This document shows, one piece after another, positions 1 to 6,836 of a stretch of 6,836 bases of DNA. The notes below the pieces were generated by a model, which did not search any database, was not told where the DNA came from, and worked only from the letters and a program-made list of their open reading frames with translations. A program made the translations under genes and the position numbers. How positions within the stretch are numbered: position 1 is the first letter of the stretch; each line of letters begins with the position of its first letter. Origin of the DNA: Erysipelotrichaceae bacterium (GTDB taxonomy: Bacteria; Bacillota_I; Bacilli_A; Erysipelotrichales; Erysipelotrichaceae); NCBI GenBank assembly GCA_017512625.1, contig JAFWFB010000055.1, positions 1 to 6,836 on the forward strand. The letters run 5' to 3'.

Positions 1-885
1 CTCGTTTTCACTTCGTCTATATAGGATCGTTACACTTTCAACCTGTTTTAAACGGATCGCGTCTCTGGCAACATCCATCGCTACATTGCCGCCACCGACA
101 ACTACTACATTCCTGCCACAGGCTTCAAAGCTGCGATTTCCCTGTTTATCAAGTGGTGCTAGGTTGACGCTTTTAAGGAAATCGTCAGCAAAATATACAC
201 CCCTTAGATCTTCGCCTTCCAGCTTTGATCTGTTAGGAATGGTTGCACCGATGCCGATAAAGACCGCATCATATTCTTTCTTTAATTTACTTAGATCATT
301 TATTTCGCAGTTGTTTATAAAACGGACTCCCCGTTTTCTTAACAGTTCGATCTTATCTTCCAGGATCTTTGGGTTTAAGCGGTAGGAAGGAATGCCCCAT
401 TTAAGAACACCTCCAAAGTATTCTTCTTTTTCATAAATGGTGATGTTATAGCCATTTTCACTGAGTAAAAGGGCTAAGGCAAGGGATGCGGGACCAGAGC
501 CGATACAGGCAATATTGTATTTATTGCTGGTTATGTTTTGCTTATATTCACTTTGGCTTTCCCTGATCTTTTTAGCGGTAAAGGCTTCGATGGCCCCGAT
601 CTTGACCGGTGTGCCTTTAATGCCCAGGATGCATTTTCCCTGACACTGTTTTTCGTGTGGACAGATAGTGCCACAGATCTCAGGCAGGATCGTTTCTTCC
701 TTAAGGATCTTATAGGCCGAGTCAAAATCACCCTGCTTTACCTGTTTGATGAAATCAGGGATCTTATTAGGAAGCGGACAACCCTTGACACACTGCGGGT
801 TAAGGCAGCTAAGACAACGGTTGGCTTCTTTGATTATTTCTTCTTCCGTAAGGGATGACTCAGGCAGAAAAGTCAGATCTTTCAT
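1..885 (-). CDS. gltD: NADPH-dependent glutamate synthase small chain-like flavoprotein (3' end outside window)
   Basis: The first 295 codons are present and the C-terminus lies beyond the left edge. The N-terminal domain has two cysteine groups, C24/C27/C32/C36 and C71/C75/C81/C85, as in GltD-type proteins, where they bind 4Fe-4S clusters. An FAD-binding GSGPAS motif starts at residue 129, followed by the family's FGG...GIP..RL segment (157-170). A second Rossmann motif, GGGNVAMD, spans 264-271, and YRR at 289-291 suits NADPH binding. The family passes electrons from NADPH through FAD and Fe-S centres, usually to the glutamate synthase large subunit in the cytoplasm. No large subunit is visible here, and related stand-alone proteins (GltA, SudA or NfnB type) have other partners, so the exact reaction is uncertain. 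ATG at 885 is chosen because it precedes the first cysteine group by 23 residues and no other ATG fits. It has no Shine-Dalgarno sequence, and a promoter ends six bases upstream. Confidence 0.87.
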   Translation of the reverse strand, partial: MKDLTFLPESSLTEEEIIKEANRCLSCLNPQCVKGCPLPNKIPDFIKQVKQGDFDSAYKILKEETILPEICGTICPHEKQCQGKCILGIKGTPVKIGAIEAFTAKKIRESQSEYKQNITSNKYNIACIGSGPASLALALLLSENGYNITIYEKEEYFGGVLKWGIPSYRLNPKILEDKIELLRKRGVRFINNCEINDLSKLKKEYDAVFIGIGATIPNRSKLEGEDLRGVYFADDFLKSVNLAPLDKQGNRSFEACGRNVVVVGGGNVAMDVARDAIRLKQVESVTILYRRSENE

Positions 886-891
886 AATTAA

Positions 892-920
892 ATAATAGTT
901 AATTAAAATACCCTTTTCAA
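892..920 (-). promoter_or_regulatory. Sigma-A-type promoter of the gltD-like gene, leaderless geometry
   Basis: On the minus strand TTGAAA (915-920, five of six consensus bases) is separated by exactly 17 bases from TATTAT (892-897, five of six). Only TTAATT lies between the -10 box and the ATG at 885, so the expected transcription start falls on or beside the A of the start codon. It lies just downstream of the tRNA terminator, giving the flavoprotein gene its own transcription unit. It is a prediction from sequence only. Confidence 0.65.
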
Positions 921-930
921 TTAAACAGAA

Positions 931-958
931 TTAAAAAGGAACAGCATCAGCTATTCCT
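931..958 (-). terminator. Rho-independent terminator after tRNA-Ser
   Basis: Read on the minus strand, AGGAATAGC (950-958) pairs with GCTGTTCCT (937-945) as nine continuous base pairs including one G-T pair, with a four-base TGAT loop, and runs into a T-rich tract (933-937). It starts 11 bases after the tRNA's CCA end, so it ends the transcript carrying the small FakA-like gene and the tRNA. The other strand has no immediate T tract, so it should work in one direction. Confidence 0.85.
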
Positions 959-969
959 GTTGTTTTAAA

Positions 970-1059
970 TGGCGGAGAGAAGGGGATTCGAACCCCTGCG
1001 CCGTTTCACCGACCTATACCCTTTCCAAGAGCACCCCTTCACCGCTTGGGTATCTCTCC
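970..1059 (-). tRNA. tRNA-Ser(GGA), CCA encoded
   Basis: The 90-base minus-strand sequence folds as a class II tRNA. The acceptor stem is GGAGAGA with TCTCTCC, followed by discriminator G and an encoded CCA (970-972). The T arm is AGGGG-TTCGAAT-CCCCT (981-997). The anticodon stem TGCTC/GGGTA contains two G-T pairs, and its loop TTGGAAA puts anticodon GGA at 1024-1026, which reads UCC and UCU serine codons. The long variable arm with a GTCG/CGGC stem is the class II feature expected of tRNA-Ser. It starts only five bases after the stop codon of the upstream small gene and is followed by a terminator, so it is probably cut from a joint mRNA-tRNA transcript. Confidence 0.97.
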
Positions 1060-1064
1060 TTTTA

Positions 1065-1316
1065 TTAACCTTTAAGACCTCTGGATTGTCGATCCATGTC
1101 TTCTACGACTATATCATAGATTTCGCCTAAGGTCGAACAATACTCCAAAATTTTCCATGGTTCATTGGTATGGAAATGGATCTTGATCAGAGTATCATCA
1201 CCTACAGCTAAAAGGCAGTCTCCTTCAAAGTGTTCGATGATGTAATCGTTGATCTCATCTTCATTAAGGCCTTCGCCTTCAATTAACAGCTGTGTATCAT
1301 AACGGAATTCCAACAT
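1065..1316 (-). CDS. Small stand-alone FakA/YloV middle-domain protein (83 aa)
   Basis: The whole protein aligns with the region between the DAK2 kinase domain and the C-terminal DegV-like domain of FakA/YloV, the ATP-using kinase that phosphorylates FakB-bound fatty acids. The recognisable pieces are FRYDTQ (4-9), GD.LLAVGDD (32-41), IKIHFHTNEP (44-53), LGEIYDI (63-69) and VEDM..Q (71-77). Full FakA is about 550 residues, so both catalytic and FakB-contacting parts are missing and this protein cannot itself be a kinase. From memory, the FakA middle domain dimerises and binds zinc through a YCTE cysteine and the two histidines of VHVHT. Here H47 and H49 remain but the cysteine position is D7. 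A regulatory or partner-binding role is possible, but the function is unknown. The start is secure because a strong ribosome binding site lies four bases upstream. The gene leads directly into tRNA-Ser(GGA). Confidence 0.85.
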   Translation of the reverse strand: MLEFRYDTQLLIEGEGLNEDEINDYIIEHFEGDCLLAVGDDTLIKIHFHTNEPWKILEYCSTLGEIYDIVVEDMDRQSRGLKG

Positions 1317-1320
1317 AAGA

Positions 1321-1327
1321 CACCTCC
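1321..1327 (-). promoter_or_regulatory. Ribosome binding site of the small FakA-like gene
   Basis: The minus strand reads GGAGGTG, then four bases, then the ATG at 1316. This near-perfect Shine-Dalgarno sequence fixes the start of the 83-residue protein. It also shows that this genome uses standard ribosome binding sites, which makes their absence before the gltD-like and addB starts more notable. Confidence 0.9.
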
Positions 1328-1340
1328 AAAGTACGTATCT

Positions 1341-1369
1341 ATTTTAAGATAAAAAACGATTTAAGTCAT
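1341..1369 (-). promoter_or_regulatory. Promoter of the small FakA-like gene and tRNA-Ser
   Basis: On the minus strand ATGACT (1364-1369, four of six -35 bases) lies 17 bases from TAAAAT (1341-1346, five of six -10 bases). Transcription would start near 1334, leaving a leader of roughly 18 bases that contains the ribosome binding site. The promoter is back to back with the addB promoter, whose -35 box begins 28 bases away, so a regulator bound between them could affect both directions. Confidence 0.5.
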
Positions 1370-1396
1370 CTTTTTTAAACCAGCAAAACTGGATAA

Positions 1397-1425
1397 GTAA
1401 CATTCAGCTTTTTGAATGATAGAAT
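1397..1425 (+). promoter_or_regulatory. Extended -10 promoter of addB, leaderless geometry
   Basis: TAGAAT (1420-1425, five of six bases) is preceded by TGA, forming a TGn extended -10 element (1417-1419). A weak -35 box, GTAACA (1397-1402, four of six), lies 17 bases upstream. The -10 box ends six bases before the ATG at 1432, and no purine-rich Shine-Dalgarno sequence lies between. The expected transcript therefore begins at or next to the start codon, as for the gltD-like gene. Confidence 0.55.
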
Positions 1426-1431
1426 TTAAGT

Positions 1432-3951
1432 ATGAAACAGCGGATCCTGGTAATCGATAATATCAATGGCAGCCGTCTGCTTAAGACTTTGGGTATCAAT
1501 GGTGTAAATACCATTGGACTTAGGGTGATGAGTGGATTGCAACTGGCGCAATATTGCTTGGAAACAAGCGACTTTGAAAGTGAAAAGACCTTTATCTCTT
1601 CCAAGGAAGCGACAGCTCTTATCTATTCCTTTTTAAAGGATATCCCTTACTTTACTAACGCATCCTATACCGATGCTAAGAATCTGGTGAACTCGCTTAA
1701 TTCCTTAAGGATGCTTATTACCGATGATGAAGAGTCAAAGATACATCATCAGTTTATAGAACAGGCGGAATTCAAGGAAAAGAATGAAGCGATCGTAGCA
1801 GTCTATGACCGCTATATTGAATATTTAAAGACAAATGAACTGAGCGATAATGTCTCTTTTTTACGCAAGGCGATCGCTGGTGGTGAAAAGATAGATGCTG
1901 AGTTTTATGAACTTTCCGGTTATAAGCTTAACCCACTCGAAAAAGCCCTGGTTGAATCCATTGGCGGCAGGCTTAAGACGATAAGCAGCGCTTCCCTTTT
2001 TGAAAGAAAAGGTGAAGAGATCAGGATAGAAGACTATCAGCGCTATTATGGTGCCTCCAATGAGATCGACTATGTCCTGGGCGACATCTTAAGCCGTAAC
2101 CTTAACCTGGATGAATGTCAGCTGGTATTGGCTGATAGCAGTTACGTAGATCTTTTGATGGAATATGACATTGCTTTAAATACGGATCAGGGAAGATCAT
2201 TAAGATCCTTTAATGCCTATAAGGTACTGGATCTGTTTTACCGCTGGAGTGAAAGATCATTTAACAGCCACGATGCTTTACTGGAGATCATCGAAAGCGA
2301 AGCCTTTGACCGCAATAAACTGATGGAAAAGATCTCGGGTGGCGATCCGGATAGGTTTAAGAAGGTCTTGGATCTTGCGGGAAACATGCGTCTTGGCTTT
2401 GACACGGAGGAAAATAGGAAGAAGCTAAGAGGCGCTGAAAGGATCATCGTTTCCGATAACCGCAACAATGTCTTTAATGACCTGGTGCTTTTAAGCGATG
2501 AGCTTTGTAAAGGGTACCGTTATCTGGTAAACGAATATACGCTGATCGAAGAAGATGATATAGAAGAGCAAAGTGCCTTGATGGCCATCGATCAGGAACT
2601 GGAGATCTTTAGCCGCTACAATCATGATGATAAGGCTTTGATCGAAAGGATGGGTGGCATCGGTCTAAGGATCGATAGCGGTAATAACAGCCTTTTAGTC
2701 AATACCATCGATAAGGCCATTGGCAGTCTTAGAAAACATATCTATGTAATGGGCCTGTCTGCTGATAATTTCCCGGGTAAACCGGTAGAGAATTATCTGC
2801 TTCTGGATAACGATTACCGTCTTTTCGAAGATGAAGATAAGCTTCCTAATTCGATCGAGGTGATCGAGCAAAAGAAACAAAGACTTATCGATTTCCTTAG
2901 CTGTGCATCCCTGTCTGGAAGCACTATCCATCTTTCCTATTCCCATTTTGATCTGGCCCAGGTCAAGGAAGCCAACCCTTCCTCGATCCTATTCGAACTG
3001 TATCAGAAGCAGTATCCTAAAGGTTCGTATGGTGACTTTGAAAAGATGCTTGAAGAAAGCCATATCGGTTATTTTGAAAACCGTAATGACTTAAAAGCTT
3101 TGCTGGTAAAAAGATACAGTGAAGACTATCAGATCACCAATGACTTTAAAGTAAATAAACAGGAACCGTTGATCAAAGAGAATACTTTCTCTCCTTCAGC
3201 GATCGAAGATTACCTGATCTGCCCTAGACTTTTCTATCTGGCCAGGATCTTAGGCATTCCGGAACTGGAGAAAGATGACCCGTTAGTCATCATCAATCCG
3301 ATCGACTATGGTATCCTTACCCATTCCTTAATGGAATCTTTAGCAAAGAAAGACTATACAAAGCAGTCATTCATAAAACTTTGTACTGATGCCTTTGATG
3401 ATTATCTGAGATTGCGTCCTCCGGTCAGCGAACATATCTCCCAAGCGGAAAGGGACAGCTTTATCCGGATGATGGAAAATGCCTATGACAGCGACTATGG
3501 AAGAAAAGTCATCGATGCTGAGGGTGGCAACATGAATGATCCGATCGATACCGGAAGAGGCATCAGAGTAAGGGGCATTCCTGACCGTGTAGAACAGGAG
3601 ATCGATGGCAGGATCATCATTGCGGACTACAAGACCGGAAAAAGGATCGTTCATCGCCGTGATGACTTTGAGTCCTGTATCCAGACAATTATCTACTGCT
3701 TCATCGAAGAGAAGCTGTTGAAGAAAAAGGTCTCCGGTTCCGTTTACCGCTATCTACGCTTCCCTGCCAGCGTCGTTTGTGAATACAACGAGCAGATGAG
3801 AGGCGATCTCAATAAACTATATGGAGATATAGCCGATAGCATTAAAGAAAATAATTTCCCATTGACCGATAAGAATAAGGCCAGCTGTCAATATTGTCAG
3901 TATCTGTTTGTCTGTGGCCGTTACGCGAAGGAGGAAGAAGATGATCAGTAA
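1432..3951 (+). CDS. addB: AddB-like PD-(D/E)XK nuclease subunit of a helicase-nuclease
   Basis: This 839-residue protein is the nuclease/Chi-scanning type of subunit that partners an AddA/RecB-like motor to resect double-strand breaks and load RecA. An inactive helicase-like core includes GLSADNFPG (441-449) and LSYSHF (501-506). The C-terminal domain starts at FSPSAIEDYLICPRLF (586-601). The nuclease residues are visible as H631 (ILTH), D718 (GIPD), D732-Y733-K734 and Q751...Y755. C597 plus C819, C822 and C828 (CX2CX5C) match the four cysteines that hold the 4Fe-4S staple in AddB. The N-terminus (RILVIDNINGSRLL) lacks the P-loop found in Bacillus subtilis AddB, and the protein is shorter than that enzyme's roughly 1,160 residues. 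In both respects it is closer to RexB or to compact relatives annotated only as PD-(D/E)XK nucleases. ATG 1432 has no ribosome binding site. The 3' end overlaps the next start by 11 bases, which implies translational coupling with addA. Confidence 0.88.
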   Translation: MKQRILVIDNINGSRLLKTLGINGVNTIGLRVMSGLQLAQYCLETSDFESEKTFISSKEATALIYSFLKDIPYFTNASYTDAKNLVNSLNSLRMLITDDEESKIHHQFIEQAEFKEKNEAIVAVYDRYIEYLKTNELSDNVSFLRKAIAGGEKIDAEFYELSGYKLNPLEKALVESIGGRLKTISSASLFERKGEEIRIEDYQRYYGASNEIDYVLGDILSRNLNLDECQLVLADSSYVDLLMEYDIALNTDQGRSLRSFNAYKVLDLFYRWSERSFNSHDALLEIIESEAFDRNKLMEKISGGDPDRFKKVLDLAGNMRLGFDTEENRKKLRGAERIIVSDNRNNVFNDLVLLSDELCKGYRYLVNEYTLIEEDDIEEQSALMAIDQELEIFSRYNHDDKALIERMGGIGLRIDSGNNSLLVNTIDKAIGSLRKHIYVMGLSADNFPGKPVENYLLLDNDYRLFEDEDKLPNSIEVIEQKKQRLIDFLSCASLSGSTIHLSYSHFDLAQVKEANPSSILFELYQKQYPKGSYGDFEKMLEESHIGYFENRNDLKALLVKRYSEDYQITNDFKVNKQEPLIKENTFSPSAIEDYLICPRLFYLARILGIPELEKDDPLVIINPIDYGILTHSLMESLAKKDYTKQSFIKLCTDAFDDYLRLRPPVSEHISQAERDSFIRMMENAYDSDYGRKVIDAEGGNMNDPIDTGRGIRVRGIPDRVEQEIDGRIIIADYKTGKRIVHRRDDFESCIQTIIYCFIEEKLLKKKVSGSVYRYLRFPASVVCEYNEQMRGDLNKLYGDIADSIKENNFPLTDKNKASCQYCQYLFVCGRYAKEEEDDQ
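3928..3934 (+). promoter_or_regulatory. Ribosome binding site of addA inside the end of addB
   Basis: AAGGAGG lies six bases before the ATG at 3941 and within the last codons of addB. It decides the addA start in favour of 3941, giving an 11-base overlap with addB (stop TAA 3949-3951). The alternative ATG at 3951 is in another frame and meets TAG after two codons. Confidence 0.88.
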
Positions 3952-6836
3952 TGATGTAGAAGCCAGAAAAGCCATCGTCGAAAAGACCGATCATAACTTC
4001 TTCGTAGAAGCGGGAGCCGGTTCAGGAAGACGACGATGCTGGTAAGAAGGATGGTAGCCATGGTCGAGGATGGCATCGATATCTCCAAGATCTGTGCCAT
4101 CACCTTTACCAAGGCGGCTGCCAATGAATTCTATTTGCGCTTTCAAAGGATGCTTTATCAAAGAGCTAATGATTTTTCCAAGGAAGAACCAAAAGCAGGT
4201 GAACTGGGTATAGCCAACGATCTTACCCGTAGCCGTTGCCTTAAAGCTTTAAATGACATCGATCTCTGTTTCATGGGAACCATCGATTCCTTCTGCAACA
4301 TGGTCTTAAGTGAACATCCGGCCAGTGCCGGAATACCTTTTGACTCCAAGGTGGTCGATGAGCAAGAGATCAATGATATCTATCGCAATGAATACCGCCG
4401 GATCCTGATCGGCGAGTATGGGGAGCAGTTAAGAGAAAAGGCTGTAGCCTATAATAACTGTCTGCGTCATCCGGACCAGATGTTTGTGGAAGAGATCGGA
4501 AGGATCATCTCTTTGGTGCGCACCAACCTGGTAAGGGAAGAGCACAAGGATATCTTTAATGATCAGGAATTCAAATACCGTCAGGAAAGCTTCCTTCAGA
4601 TGGTCGACACCCTGGTCGCCAATGAAGAATCGCTTAAAAAAGGTGATAAGGAATCCCAAAAGGCGGCTGATAACCTGATCGGCTTTAAGAGATCGTTCCA
4701 CGATACCAAACACTGGCCGGAAAGGATCTCTGAGCTGATCAGAGCGCTTAATGATATTAAAAAAGTCCGTTTATATACCGATGATCCGAAAAGTATCGGT
4801 ATCGATCATTCCGGTTTCTTTGAATTGAAGGGAAGCCGACCGGTTTACTACGCCTTAAACATCGAAGATCCATATTATCCTTTAAACGATCTTAAGAATT
4901 ATCAGTATGACATCTGTCTGGATTTTCTGACTGATGCGGCCAAGGCGATCAGTGAGCATTTAAAAAGCGAAGGTCTTTTAACCTTTGATGACTATCTTTA
5001 CTATCTAAGGGATACCTTAAGGGAAGATGCCCAAAAGGGTGGCAGACTGATCAGACATATCAGGGAACGCCATTCCTACTTCCTGATCGATGAGTTCCAG
5101 GATACCAACCCGATCCAGGCTGAGATCTTCTTCTATCTAAGCCAGATAAAGCCGGAAAAGGACTGGAGCAAGGGTGATCTTAGGGATGGCTCACTGTTTA
5201 TCGTCGGCGACCCAAAACAGTCGATCTACCGATTCAGGAATGCAGATATCAAGTCCTTTAACAATGTCAAAAGACTGTTTGACGGTGATAAGCGGGAAGT
5301 ATTGTATCTGACGCAAAACTTCCGTTCGAAAGACTATCTTAAGCAGTGGTTCAATGACAGCTTTATCCCGATGTTTAGCAATGAAACCAACATCGATAAA
5401 TGTGAATACCTGACCATACCTTACAAACAGGAAGAGATCAAGAATGATCAAAGCGTCTATCAGTACAGCATTTCCGAATTTAAACAGGACCCGGAAGCTG
5501 TTTCCAATATCATTCAGAAGATGATCGATGAAAAGGTGATGATCGATACCCGTAATGGCCTTAGACCTTGTTCCTACAAGGACTTTATGGTCATCACCTA
5601 CCGCAAGAGTAAACTGAATGACTATATCGATGCCTTTGTCCGTCACCGGATCCCGGTCAAGGTCGAAGGCAAGGTCAATTTCTCCCAGTGTGAGATCCTG
5701 ACCACTACGATCAAGGTTTTCCTTGCCCTGGTCTTCTATGATGAGATCTATGCCTATGATGCTTTAAGATCGAAAGCTTTCAACCTAAGTGAGAAGCAGA
5801 TCTACGATCTTAAAAAGAGCACCAAGACCCTTAGGGTTACAAGCGATATCAAGATAGCTGATTACAGTCCGGTAAGACTGTTTGAAAAGATCACTGATGA
5901 ATACAAGATCATGGAGATCTGTAACAGCGATAATCTGGAATACTACTACTATGCTTTGGAACTTTTAAGAAAAGCCCAAAGCGATGGTACGGTCGTTAAC
6001 TTAAGGGATGCGGGAAGATTCTTGTTGGATATCTTGCAAGGCCGAAGCTCAGAGGAAAGAAGCGCCTCCTTCAAGCAGGATGAGGATGTCGTCCATCTCG
6101 CAAACCTGCATAAGGTAAAGGGTCTGGAAAGACCGATCGTCATCCTGGCGACCTCCACCAATCAGAAAGGAAGTCAGGGTGACCGTTACAGAGTTGAATA
6201 CGAGATAGATGGTGTAAACAGTTATGCCATGAAGATCGGTGAGATCGAGACCAATAACTATGGTGAGCAGGATGAAGATGAACTACGCTCTTCTGAGTGC
6301 GAAAGACAAAGGCTTCTATATGTTGCTGCTACCAGGGCAGCGCAATATCTGCTTATCGGTGTCAAGCTGAATAAAGGCGATGTCATTGCTAAACAAAATG
6401 CCTGGAATGACTTGGTAAACAATGTCAGCTACTACGATATCAGCCGTAAGACTGTCGAAAACAAGGAAAAAGAAATCATTGATATCAAACAGCTGATAAG
6501 TCAGGCCAAGGAACGGGATTTCAGCAAGCTATCAGGAAGGCAATCCTATGAGATAGCTACCCCAAGCCGGATCTCTACCCCGGGAAAAATCGAAGATGAA
6601 GTCGAAGAAGCCTATAGCATCACCAGGGAAAGAGCTTTGGTCATGGGTACCATGGCCCATAAGCTGATGGAGATCCTGGTAAGATCCAAAAATGATATCG
6701 ATCTTAATAAGGCTGTTATTAGGACAAGCAATGAATATGCTGATGGAATGTATCGAGAAGACTTATTAAAGCTGGGTAACAGTATCCGAAGCGGAGGCTT
6801 CAGGCAGGAGAATGAATGTCCTAAGGACATCCTAAA
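3941..6836 (+). pseudogene. addA: AddA/RecB-like helicase-nuclease, frameshifted in Walker A; 3' end outside window
   Basis: This is the ATP-driven 3'-5' UvrD-family motor and second nuclease of the AddAB complex. As written, the frame opened at 3941 stops at 4043-4045 after 34 codons. Restoring one A near 4027-4029 joins it to an open frame of over 930 codons reaching the right edge. In repaired numbering the motifs are GAGSGKTT (25-32), TFTKAAANE (55-63), TIDSF (114-118), Walker B IDEFQDTN (383-390), GDPKQSIYRFR (423-433), NFRS (460-463), LHKVKGLE (723-730) and RLLYVAATRA (791-800). GTMAH (903-907) opens the nuclease domain, whose D...DYK motif lies past the edge. The N-terminus has DVEARKAI where UvrD-like helicases carry the Q motif, recalling RecB-like proteins with a DxxAR start. 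No other stop or shift is seen, so the damage is either recent or a base-call error. ATG 4036 could restart translation, but only of a protein without a P-loop. Confidence 0.88.
4025..4038 (+). other. Single-base deletion site in the addA P-loop
   Basis: The sequence reads GGAAGACGACGATG. With one extra A it would encode Gly-Lys-Thr-Thr-Met, completing GAGSGKTTM. As it stands it encodes Gly-Arg-Arg-Arg and meets a stop three codons later. The expected homopolymer is only three A's (AAA read as AA). The in-frame ATG at 4036-4038 sits seven bases before the stub's stop codon, with an AGGA at 4024-4027, so termination-reinitiation is conceivable. Confidence 0.85.

Noticed and set aside
86..858. 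Open frames on the plus strand opposite the gltD-like gene (86-385 and 538-858).
   Set aside because: They are antisense to a clearly conserved Fe-S/FAD protein, have no ribosome binding sites and encode no recognisable protein.
970..1059. tRNA-Ser as an attachment site for an integrated element.
   Set aside because: No integrase, no repeated tRNA 3' end and no change of composition is seen on either side.
1380..1392. Inverted repeat CCAG-5-CTGG between the divergent promoters, a possible operator or hairpin.
   Set aside because: A four-base-pair stem is too short to separate from chance, and no longer symmetry surrounds it.
4020..4045. Programmed -1 frameshifting to make full-length AddA.
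   Set aside because: There is no X XXY YYZ slippery heptamer and no clear downstream stem-loop, and the needed join falls inside an invariant catalytic motif where recoding would be unusual.
5191..5646. A 151-codon open frame on the minus strand.
   Set aside because: It lies antisense to the GDPKQSIYRFR and NFRS motif region of addA, has no ribosome binding site and matches no family I know.
1432..6836. Very frequent GATC words, as if selected for methylation or mismatch-repair sites.
   Set aside because: They follow from heavy use of ATC (Ile) and GAT (Asp) codons, often after codons ending in G. Counting against a codon-preserving shuffle would be needed to claim more.

Overview
The window looks like chromosomal DNA from a Gram-positive, Bacillota-type bacterium of moderately low GC, possibly Erysipelotrichia or a relative. 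The pointers are an AddAB-type helicase-nuclease instead of RecBCD, a small protein related to FakA/YloV, a strong GGAGG ribosome binding site, tRNA-encoded CCA and standard TGG tryptophan codons. This placement is inferred from gene content and was not tested. I see no insertion sequence, CRISPR array, prophage or integration site.

Left half, minus strand (1-1369). Read leftwards, a promoter (1341-1369) and strong ribosome binding site (1321-1327) serve an 83-residue protein (1065-1316) that matches only the middle domain of fatty-acid kinase FakA/YloV. Five bases after its stop codon a tRNA-Ser(GGA) begins (970-1059). A rho-independent terminator follows (931-958). A second promoter (892-920) then drives a glutamate-synthase small-chain-like flavoprotein (1-885) that runs off the left edge.

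Right half, plus strand (1397-6836). A divergent extended -10 promoter drives an AddB-like nuclease gene (1432-3951). Its end overlaps, by 11 bases, the start of an AddA/RecB-like helicase-nuclease gene (3941 to the right edge). The two subunits would form the double-strand-break resection machine that feeds RecA. AddB has the PD-(D/E)XK nuclease and its Fe-S cysteines but no P-loop, so AddA should be the motor.

The most important observation is that addA, as written, is broken. One base is missing exactly at the Walker A lysine codon (around 4027-4029), giving a 34-codon stub. All later helicase motifs continue in the other frame with no further damage. This is either a base-call error or a recent loss-of-motor mutation.

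The second notable pattern is that both the gltD-like gene and addB have no ribosome binding site and have a -10 box ending exactly six bases before ATG. This suggests leaderless mRNAs on both sides of the divergent region. Otherwise the window reads as ordinary housekeeping DNA, and I found no convincing new multi-gene system.
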